Assembly (NCBI GenBank): GCA_035048495.1
Contig: CM068553.1
Location: forward strand, 12,083,259 to 12,147,258
Direction of reading: 5' to 3'
DNA from: Euptelea pleiosperma
Lineage: Eukaryota > Streptophyta > Magnoliopsida > Ranunculales > Eupteleaceae
Length of the DNA stretch: 64,000 nt
Position numbers and translations under genes: made by a program
Shown: positions 46,620 to 55,259 of the stretch, one piece after another
How the letters are laid out: each line of letters starts with the position of its first letter
Position numbering within the stretch: the stretch's first letter is position 1
The notes under the pieces: generated by a model
The model's database searches: none
Told to the model about the DNA's origin: nothing
Seen by the model: the letters and a program-made list of their open reading frames with translations, nothing else

Positions 46620-48633
46620 GAAAATATGAATGAGAGAGTACAAGAAAAGAATAAAAGGAGTTTAAAAAATTGACTTTTTTAGAGATCAGTTGGAAACAAA
46701 AATTGAGGATAAAATGGTTAAAAGAAGGTGATGAAAATACTAAATTTTCTCACAACATGGCAAATGTTAGAAGGAATAACAATTGCATCCCATCTATTAG
46801 GATTGGAGAGGAGACATTTGTGCAAGATGATGAGATGAGGTCTCAGATTGTGGCATTCTACTCGAACCTATTCGTAGAACCAAATTACTCTAGGCCAAAG
46901 CTTGATAGTCTCCCTTTTGATGCTCCCAGTGAAGAGTCTAAGGTAGGTCTAAAGAGTGTGTTCACTGATGAGGAGGTGAGGGCTGGGATGTCAGGGGACA
47001 AGGCTCCAAACCCAGATTCATTGTGGCATTTTTTTAAGACTGTTGGGATATAAGTAAATTAGATGTGATGAGAGTATTTGAAGATCTACATTCAATGAAT
47101 TTGTAGGATTTTGGTTGCAATCAAACTTTCCTGGTACTGATTCTAAAAATTCAAGGTGCGAAGGATATTAAAGATTATAGGCCCATTAGTCTAGTAGGAA
47201 GTGTCTATAAGATTGTGGCCAAAGTATTAACTTCTAGGCTAAAAAGTTAATGGATGAGATTATATCGAGGGAGCAAGGGACTTTTGTGAGTGGTAGGCAA
47301 ATTCTAGATGGAGTGCTCATTGTTAATAAATACATTGACTCGAGACATCGTTTAGGGTCTTCTGGTATTCTATGTAAAATAGACATGGAGAATGCTTGTG
47401 ACCATATAAATTGGGACTTTTTGGATTACATGTTGAGTAGATTGGTTTTTGGATTAAAGTGAAGGGAATGGGTGACAAAATGTGTCAAATCTCCTTTCTT
47501 CTCAATATTAATTAATGGATCACCTTCAGGGTATTTTAAGGGGTCTAGGGGTCTAAGACAAAGAGATCCATTATCCCCATTCCTATTTATCATGGTAGTA
47601 AAAGCGGTGGGCAGAATAATTTTGAGAGATGTTTCCTTAGGAGAAGTATCAAGTGGAAGTCCCAAATAAGATGAAGGCAAAGAGTCCTTAGAGCACACCA
47701 ATATTCTTGCCAAAGGGGATTTGAAATCCAGTAATCGAAAGAGTCCGTAGGTACTACATTATCTAGCCTACCAATTTATTTTCTATTTCTATTCTCAATT
47801 CCGACTAGTGTTGCAAAACGTCTAGAGAAATATATGCGAAATTTCCTTCATAATGATAAAGATGATTCTGAGTAGATATCATTTAGCGAGGTGGGCACAA
47901 GTTTGTTTACCAAAGAAAGAAGGGGGCTAGGCTTTAGAAGAGTGGAAAGTATGAATAGGGCTCTACTGGGTAAATAGAACTTGAGGTTTGGGAGGGAGAG
48001 AAGTACTTTATAGCGGAGGGTTATTACTGGCAAGTATGGGGAGAAACCAGGAGGTGGTCTTCTAAGATACCTGGGGGTCTTATGGTTGCAGAGTGTGAAA
48101 GGGTATTTATAAAATTAAGGAGAAGGTGTTAGAAGGGGCTAGGTTGGTAGTTGGTACTGGGTGATGGGAATATGATTAGATTTTGGGAAGACAGATGGTG
48201 TGGTGAAGTTTATTTTAAGGAAGCATATCCTAAATTGTATCCTCTTTCACAACATAAAGGTCTGTTCATTTTAGCTTTTTAGAATGATTTTAATCTTGTA
48301 GGTTCATGGGATCTTGATTTCAAGAGAAACCTATTTGAATGGGAAAATGAACCAATTGGACTTTTGATGGAATCCTTAAGATATTACACTATTTCTAGCT
48401 CCGAGAAGGATTATCTAGCTTGGGCTTTATCCAAATTGAGTTGTTTCTCGATTAGATTTTTGAATGAATCTCTATCCCATTATCCAAACACATCCTTTTA
48501 TTTGCCCAAATATATGGAAAGCCACAGTTCCTTTGAAAATCCACTTTTTTATGTGGAATGCCTCTCTTAATAAATTACTCACTGTTGATAATTTAATTGC
48601 TAGGAATCGGACCCTGGTAAATTATTGTGTTAT

Positions 48634-50094
48634 TGAAAGGAACCCAGTTCCTATCTTCAACTCTTGGAGGGAGTCACGCTCTATTTCGACTCTTAGAGGG
48701 AGTCACACTCTAACACTTGCGTGCTTTAATGGTTTCTCTTATTCATTCATTGATCTTCCCAAAGGTTTTACATCTTATTTATAACCTTCTTAAGATATCC
48801 TTAAAATAACAACCAAATCCTCAAGATCCTACAACTTCCAAAATAAGAGAATCTAAATAAGAAAACCTAACAAACATAGATTCTTACTAAACATGTGATC
48901 TTACCAAACTTGGATTTAATTAAAATAAGTAATTACCCTAAATAATAAATTACCCTAATGGTCCTACGATCCCTGTTAATTAGCCACGTGTCCGCCAATG
49001 TGAGATCGTAACAATGCCGCCACCTTGAAAGTGACCTTGTCCTCAAGGTCGACGCCACCAGGGTCCCAAATCGCGTTTGATGACATCACATCCACCATAG
49101 CCCATGGTACCAATGCTAATGCAAATCTCGAAGTGTTACAAATAACACGGATCACGAGGTCGGCTAAAATGATGTTGAGCGCTAACCTAGATGGATGTCA
49201 CCTTGCAGTTGATTTCATTTTCTTCAATAAAGTCCTCGTCGAAGTTCTTGATGCCTTTACTGGTTTGGTCTTTAGCTTAGGTTTCATTTTCGGTTTGATC
49301 GTGGATTTTGACCTCACTACAGCACTAGGTTTGATTGGAGCAGATCTCGGCTTCGCACTCAGTTTCGGGTCCGTGCACATATGCAAAAATTGTTGAGTAA
49401 CGATAACCTGAGAAGGTGGTCGACCCTCTACTGGCTTTAATGGCAATGCAGTTTTATCTTCGCATTTCTCATCTCCACACTGTATCTCACCGCTGATCAC
49501 TGGCGACACAAGAGAAATCGGAGACGGTGGTCGAACCTCTTCCCGATGTTGTAATCCCGGCATTTGCAATATTTCAAGGGCTGTCACCATTCACAATATT
49601 TCGGCAAGCATTTGGTCATGAGAATCGTAAATTTCATTGAGATTTTGAATCTCAGTCTCTATCTTTTGAAATATGGTGTCATACCCGTCGTTCGACATGG
49701 TCCGAGGAGTGTTTGCTCTGATACCAAATGATAGGAACCCAGTTCCTATATTCAACTCTTTGAGGGAGTCACGCTCTATTTCGACTCTTAGAGGGAGTCA
49801 CGCCCTAACACTTGCGTGGTTTAATGGTTTTTCTTATTCATTCATTGATCTTCCCAAATGTTTTACATCTTATTTATAACCTTCTTAAGATATTCTCAAA
49901 ATAACAACCAAATCCTCGAGATCTTACAACTTCCAAAATAAGAAAACCTAACAAATATAGATTCTTACTAAACATGTGATCTTACCAAACTTAGATCTAA
50001 TTAAAATAAGTAATTACCCTAAATAATAAATTACCCTAATGGTCCTACGATCCAAGTTAATTAGCCACGTGTACGCCAATGTGAGATCGTAACA
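48634..50094 (-). mobile_element. Small non-autonomous LTR retroelement nested in LINE
   Basis: Two direct repeats bound the element: 48634-49013 (380 bp) and 49729-50094 (366 bp). They differ by a 14-base indel and a few substitutions. A perfect 5-bp target duplication GTTAT (48629-48633, 50095-50099) flanks the whole. On the minus strand each LTR runs TGTTACGATC...TCA. The primer site TGGTATCAGAGC, complementary to the 3' end of plant initiator tRNA-Met, follows the upstream LTR by two bases (within 49711-49728). A GAGGACAAGG and AAGGTGGCGG purine-rich stretch precedes the other LTR. The internal region is only 715 bp and has no RT, protease or integrase. Confidence 0.93.
49198..49698 (-). 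pseudogene. Small ORF of the non-autonomous LTR element
   Basis: The frame opens with ATG at 49698, 13 bases past the primer site, and encodes 35 residues with coiled-coil character (IFQKIETEIQNLNEI). A single TGA at 49593-49591 stops it. The same frame continues from an ATG for 130 residues, Pro-rich then strongly basic (IKPKMKPKLKTKPVK), to a stop at 49198. It could be a reduced gag-like nucleic-acid-binding protein, but there is no zinc knuckle and I do not recognise it. Confidence 0.55.
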
Positions 50095-50774
50095 GTTATG
50101 TGCAAGGCAACGGTGAGGATAACTCTCATCTTTTATTGCGTTGTGACTATGCCAAACGAATTTCGTCATGCTTGTTAAATTTATATTTTTTGTCTAGGCT
50201 TTTGTCGAAGAACATTTCCACTTTGATGAGAGGGTGCACCATATTAACTCTATCAGCGACAGAAAAAATCCTATGGAGGATGGTGCCTTATGCAGTCATG
50301 TAGGGGCTATGGCTGAAGAGAAATAAGAGAGTATTTAGAGACAATGAACACTCTTGGTAGGAGACTCTCATCAACAGTAAGGGTTTCTTATATAGTTGGG
50401 GTAATAGATTTCCTAAGTGAAGAGGGATTTATTTTGGGGATATGGTATTTCGGATAGATGATCATATGCGAAGAGAGTAGAGGAGTGTGGGGTATTTGTA
50501 TTATTTTCTTAGGTTTCTATCGTTGCTTTATGTACCATTTGATATCACCTCGATCTCCATAATGCATTTATTAGACTTATCAAAAACAATTGCGATACAA
50601 TTTGTGAGAGGAAAATCATCTGAAAAGGATTGACACCCACTAACCACATAAATTGTCTCACCACACCATACGAATTATGACTTGGAAATGACACCGTCGG
50701 AAAACATAGACTTTAATTCTGCAATATATTTATTACATATAATGTCAAATTATTTAAAGAAAATTAGGAGCACG

Positions 50775-51390
50775 CCACCTTACACGTGGCAGCACCTTAC
50801 ATATATACGGCAAAGTTTTAAAGCTCACTGACTATATAGATGTTTGGCCCGTCCCTAGGTAGTGCTATATACAGAATTCATCCTGATTTCTAATTTCTAT
50901 CCATTGGATTAGAGTCTTTTTCATATTTATTTTTAACCATAGATTTTGAGCATTATTTAGCCAATGACAAAACGACACCACCATACACCATGGTAACATC
51001 CATGGACCTTGGACCATGTGACCATTACTTTTTTTAATAATGGGGTATATAGAGTACATTTAATTAACTTTTTTTTTTGCAAACATCCACATTGATGATG
51101 ACCATATTATGACCGTATGGATGTTTGACCTATATATCAAAATTCATCCAGATTAGTAATTTCTATCCGTTGGATTAGAGTATTTTTTTATGGTTTATTT
51201 TGAAGCGTGGATTTTGAGCATTATTTGGCGTACTAAGATCCAAAGGTTAGAAATCACTAATCATGCTGATTTTTGTTATGTACGTCTACCTAGGGATGGT
51301 CCAAACATCCATACGGTCAGTGGACTATAATGGAGTGCCACATGGCGCACACTGTTGCATGTCATCAACGTTGATGGTGGACTTGGGGGG
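50775..51390. mobile_element. Tandem degenerate G-box MITEs
   Basis: The first left arm (CACGTGGCAGCACCTTACAT, GGTAGTGCTATATACAG) is followed near 50960 by the CCAATGACAAAACGACACCA tail also seen near 8796. A second unit (51095-51385) has GACCGTATGGATGTTTGACC and ends with CATCCATACGGTCAGTGGAC and GTGCCACATGGCGCAC. Two overlapping decayed copies. Confidence 0.6.
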
Positions 51391-51604
51391 GGGGGGGGGG
51401 AGGGGTCACGACAGAAGGGCAGATGAGCAGTTGACACACGCTGACATCAACTGTTAAAGATCGTGTAAAGACTAAAATACTCCTAAAAAGTTAAAGATTT
51501 AAAAAATTTAGAAAAACATAACATGGGCAGTTTCGGTAAAGTAGGGGTAATTTCGAGATTTCATACGTCTATAACGCCAGAAGGGCCTTCTCTCTCTCTT
51601 TTTT
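51391..51604. other. G-run and unassigned sequence
   Basis: A poly-G run lies near 51387-51400, followed by unassigned AT-rich sequence. No gene. Confidence 0.5.
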
Positions 51605-51862
51605 TGGTAGTTGAGAATTGAGTTACAACTGGGGCACCATCCTGAAGATGGTCCTACCTAACGAGTCTTCTGAGATAATTTGTTTGATTTAATGAGGATG
51701 CGTTCCAATCCAAATTCTCTTCGTTGGAAGCTCGTGACCCATTCGGGCGAGTTCATTTGCCAACATATACCCTTGCCTGTATTTGTGAGTTGCTGTCCAT
51801 GTTATGTTCGACTCCAGGAGTTTACCTCTGATGTCTCTAATGAGGTTCCAAAGTTTCCATGG
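51605..51862 (-). mobile_element. LINE 3' end with RNase H remnant, family A
   Basis: The minus-strand frame from about 51857 reads NLIRDIRGKLLESNITWTAT then RQGYMLANELARMGHELP, the C-terminal part of the RNase H domain carried by a subset of plant LINEs (NxxADxLAxxG-like). A stop follows, with a short 3' tail ending in AAAAAAAGAGAG (51607-51596). Confidence 0.65.
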
Positions 51863-51896
51863 GCTTGGGCTTGGGCTTGGGCTTGGGTTTGGGTTC
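51858..51896. repeat. GGGCTT hexamer array
   Basis: About six units of GGGCTT/GGGTTT lie between the two LINE 3' ends. Confidence 0.8.
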
Positions 51897-51959
51897 TCTC
51901 TTTAAATAGTAGATTAGATTTTCAACGCAAAACTATATTAAAAACCACTATATTTATTG

Positions 51960-52154
51960 TTCTTTTTTTTTTCGTAATCAGTACCGGAAAGAAGGGAGCA
52001 ACAAAAAGGAAAAGATCCACTCAATCCCGGGTTGCTCCACGCTCCCTATCCACAAGGGATGGGAGCCAGGATGGTACAATCTGAAAACCAAACTGAAGGG
52101 CCCATGAAATTTGAGGCCCGTCTAGCTAAAGTATGAGCCACCCTATTGGCTTTT
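51960..52154 (-). mobile_element. LINE 3' end with RNase H remnant, family B
   Basis: The minus-strand frame reads ANRVAHTLARRASNFMGPSV and WFSDCTILAPIPCG then stop, the very end of a plant LINE RNase H domain (ANxVAHxLARxA). The 3' UTR ends with a poly-A (poly-T on plus at 51963-51971). It is a different family from the fragment at 51605-51862. Confidence 0.72.
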
Positions 52155-52324
52155 TATTGTTCTTCAATTTACTTTTGAACATCGAAATCGGATTATACTC
52201 CAATGTTCCCCGTAACATTATTTTGTTGTATCGGATTGCTAATTATAGTATATAACCTTGTGAACATTGCTTTCCAATACTACTGTATATAGACTGGAGC
52301 AGGTGAGCCATTCTATGTTGCAGA

Positions 52325-52695
52325 CTTTTGTATCAAAATTTTGTAGCATAAGCCCCTCAAATTGCCACGTACGTAGTAGTACACTCTTTAGGGCCCACTG
52401 TCCCCTGAATGTTTGGCCCACACCTTGGTGGCCCTACACACCAAAAACAAGCGTGATTGGTGATTTTTAGCCATAGGATTCAAGCCCTTTTTCATCATGG
52501 GTTTCATGAACTGGCCCATGGATTGGTTCCAAGCCCATGCTGAAAAAGTGCTCAAATCCAATGACTAGAGATCACCAATCACACTGATTTTTGGTGTGTG
52601 ACCAAGGTGTGGCCAAACAATCCGGGGGCCAGAAGTGGACCCGTGGCAATTTGAGGGACATTTCTGCCTCAAAATTTTGATACAGAAGTCTTGAG
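52325..52695. mobile_element. Palindromic MITE, GATACCGAC family relative
   Basis: The left part GACTTTTGTATCAAAATTTTG faces CAAAATTTTGATACAGAAGTC. The arms carry CTCAAATTGCCACG and GGCAATTTGAGG, and GCCCACACCTTGGTGG faces ACCAAGGTGTGGCC. Complete, moderately diverged. Confidence 0.8.
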
Positions 52696-52985
52696 GAACC
52701 ACTAACCTTATGATGCTTGGCCCATCCCTTGGAGGACCTACACACCAAAATTAGCCTGATTGGTGATTTCTACCCATTGAATTTGAATATTTTTCATCAT
52801 GGTCTTCTTGAACAAGCCTATAATGGATGAGTTCTAATCTCATTAAAAAAAAAAACCTCATATCCAGCGGTTAGAAATCACCAATCACACTGATTTTTGG
52901 TGTGTAGGTCCACAAAGGGATCGGGTAAGCATTCATAGGGTCAATGGGCTTGAAAGAGTCCCACATCTCCTAGTTTGCCACATGT
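52696..52985. mobile_element. Related MITE, abutting the previous one
   Basis: Left CCTTGGAGGACCTACACACC and right GGTGTGTAGGTCCACAAAGG are inverted, as are GGTGATTTCTACCC and GGTTAGAAATCACC. The left end merges into the previous element. Confidence 0.65.
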
Positions 52986-52999
52986 CTCTATGGACAGCA

Positions 53000-53278
53000 G
53001 TGGCCGCAGTATAAGCCACATGGCACGCTTTTAGAGACCACTGACCGCTCTAGGCGTTGGATTGGAATTGTTTTAACCGTGTGAAATTTGAGCATTATAG
53101 ACCATTATTTGAGGTACAAAGATCCATAGGCTTAAAATCACAAATCAAGCTGATTTTTTGTTTGTAACTCCATATAGGGATTGGAAAAACAACCATACGG
53201 CCAGAGTCCTCTAAGCGTATGCCACGTGGCTTCTATTGCACCCTATCAAGTCCTGTCATCAAAGTCTTACTCCACTAA
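53000..53278. mobile_element. G-box MITE with internal deletion
   Basis: The left arm (AAGCCACATGGCACGCTTTT) jumps straight from ACTGACCG to GGCGTTGGATTGG, so part of the left arm is deleted. The right arm is complete (CATACGGCCAGAGTCCTCTA, TGCCACGTGGC) and ends CATCAAAGTCTTACTCC. Confidence 0.65.
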
Positions 53279-53442
53279 GAGTGTGCTACGTGGCTCGTAT
53301 TTTGCGTTGTGACACAAGTTTTACTCAACAACCGTTGATAGAACGTACGGACAACAGGATCAAACGAATCTGAATAGAGTCCCAAGGCATGACACAGACA
53401 GACTATTATTTAAAGTTCTAGAGGAGGACGCTTACTCCTTTC

Positions 53443-53827
53443 GAGTAAAACTTGTCTGACCAGTGACAGTCAGGGAACCCCTGACTGCGCACAATATGAG
53501 CCACGTCGCATATGTTTTTGAAGATGCTGACCGTATGGATGTTTGGCCAATCCCTAGGTGGACCTAAACAACTAAAAATCAGTCTGATTAGTGATTTAAA
53601 ACCTTTCGATATTGTACCCCAAATAACGCTCAAATTCCCAAGGTTAAAAATCAACCCACGAAAATGACTCCAATCCAATGCTTGGAAATCACTAATCAGG
53701 TTGATTTTGATTTGGAGGACTACCTAGGGATTGGACAAACATCCATCCAGTCAATGTCCTCTAAAATATGCCACGTGGTTCATAAGGGGGCGAAGGTCAA
53801 TGACCGTCGGTCAGGCAAGTTTTACTC
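53443..53827. mobile_element. G-box MITE with GTCTGACC arms
   Basis: Ends GAGTAAAACTTGTCTGACC and GGTCAGGCAAGTTTTACTC are inverted. A further symmetric segment (CAGTCAGGG and its complement-like GACCGTCGG) is specific to this copy. The core has GATGTTTGGCCAATCCCTAG and CTAGGGATTGGACAAACATC. Confidence 0.8.
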
Positions 53828-54604
53828 CTTTCTCTAGACCGTTCCGTAATCCTCAGGATCCACGTAAACTACTTCGTTTGACAATCTAACGGTTTGAACC
53901 CTAGGGAGAACATTGTCCTCAGGATGATAGCATCATTTTCCTTAGTGACGCTCTCATCAGAACGACAAGTCCTCATCTAACCTCTGACATGTGGACAGCT
54001 GGATATGGGTCACAACACAAACGAACCCTTTGAGATTCACATTACACGAATCTCGAAGAAAATCCAACTGTCTAGACATTAAGGGAACATTTTCCTGAGG
54101 CCCACAGCATCATTTTCAAAGTACCACGTGGCAAACCATTTAACCCGATCCCATGAATGCTGATTTGTAGCCATTCGATTTGATAATTCTGACTCGGTCA
54201 ACTGAGGGGTTTTTATTAATATTTAGGATTCATCGGGGGCTGTTCTTAAAAAAAAAAAAGGTTTAGACTTTACCATGGTTGAAGTGTAAAAGTAGAGTGC
54301 TAAAAGGATAAAAAGGAGGGAGGGGGCATCAATTAATGTGGGCTGACACGCGTAAGGAATTTGGGACTGTGCGCAGTACCTGAAAATCTGGGGCTGATGT
54401 GGTCCCTTCCGCTACGGCAAAGCGTATCCCCCTTTCTTCGGATTTTCCCGGTTAATTCTCGTCCGTCGTTTCAAACGCACACACTTTCGAACTTCTGCGT
54501 CATCAATTACGCGGGAAAACGTTTCCTTCCTTCTCTATCTCCGCCACCTATTACTATTACTATCATCCCTAAGTAGGAAGATAATCCAACGGTGTAGATA
54601 CTAG
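53828..54604. other. No gene recognised
   Basis: Includes a 71-codon plus-strand frame at 54361-54576 without family resemblance and a T/A-rich low-complexity patch. ACCACGTGGCAAAC near 54123 is another G-box but without a MITE arm around it. Confidence 0.4.
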
Positions 54605-54859
54605 GGAACATGCGTCACATTATCCCTAGTTGGACCTGCGAACCAAAAATCATCCTGAATAGTGATTGCACCACAAATAATGCTCGAAATCCCACCGTTA
54701 AAAATAAACCATGAAAAAAATTCTAAGCCAACTGTTAGAAATCACTAATAAAGATTAATTTTGATATGTAGATCCACCTAGGGATGGGCCAAACACCATC
54801 CGGTCAGTGGCCTATAAGAGTTTACCATGTCTCATACTATGGTCCTTCGTCAAAGTTCT
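54605..54859. mobile_element. G-box MITE lacking left arm
   Basis: Core TTATCCCTAGTTGGACCTGC faces CCACCTAGGGATGGGCC. The right arm ends CGTCAAAGTTCTACTC, a GAGTAAAAC-type terminus. The left terminus is lost. Confidence 0.65.
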
Positions 54860-54887
54860 ACTCGGTGAACTGAGATCGAGTACATTT

Positions 54888-55187
54888 TTGCTCACGGATA
54901 CCCGTAGCACGTGGAACATTCTTACAGACCACTAATAGATAGATGTTTGGCCCATCCCTACATGAACCCGCAGACCAAATATTAGCTTGATTTGTGATTT
55001 ACAACCGTTGGATTTGAGTCTTTTTCGTGGGTGATTCTCAACCGTAGATTCAAACATCATTTGCGATAATCAGATCCAACGGTTAGAATCACTAATCAGG
55101 CCGATTTTTGGTCTGTAGTTCCACCTATAGATTGGTGGTCTCTAAGAACGTCCACGTGGCTCATATGGTAGTCCGTGAGCAAAATAG
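54888..55187. mobile_element. G-box MITE with TTTGCTCACGG arms
   Basis: Ends TTTTTGCTCACGGATAC and CCGTGAGCAAAA are inverted. GTAGCACGTGGAACATTC faces GAACGTCCACGTGGC. The terminal arm is unlike other copies. Confidence 0.75.
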
Positions 55188-55255
55188 ACTTAGCTGGAAT
55201 CGAACCCGTGACCCCACGTCGCAATCCTAACTTATCCAGTACGTATATTAACACA
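55185..55255 (-). other. tRNA-like T-arm remnant
   Basis: On the minus strand GGTCACGGGTTCGATTCCAG matches a pol III B box / tRNA T-arm, preceded by GGATTGCGACG. No complete cloverleaf is evident. It is probably a tRNA fragment or SINE head. Confidence 0.35.
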
Positions 55256-55259
55256 CAAA

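Larger units (their letters stand above)
46620..50560 (+). pseudogene. Decayed L1-like LINE ORF2, interrupted
   Basis: Fragments in different frames follow LINE ORF2 order. WLKEGDENTKFSHNMANVRR comes before the RT. Then TFVSGRQILDGVLIVNKYID and CKIDMENACDHINWDFL (with the first RT aspartate) lead to GLRQRDPLSPFLFIMV, normally GLRQGDPLSPFLFI. The (Y/F)ADD segment expected soon after is missing. Near the end lie WKATVPLKIHFFMWNASLNK and VNYCV, where an LTR element is inserted (48634-50094). The frame resumes with VMCKATV and the zf-RVT remnant. Many stops and frameshifts: inactive. Confidence 0.85.

Noticed and set aside
49025..49396. 123-codon plus-strand frame in the nested LTR element
   Set aside because: The primer site shows that the element's coding strand is minus; this is its antisense shadow.
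55185..55255. Functional tRNA gene on the minus strand
   Set aside because: A T-arm-like box is present but D and anticodon arms cannot be folded convincingly from the sequence.
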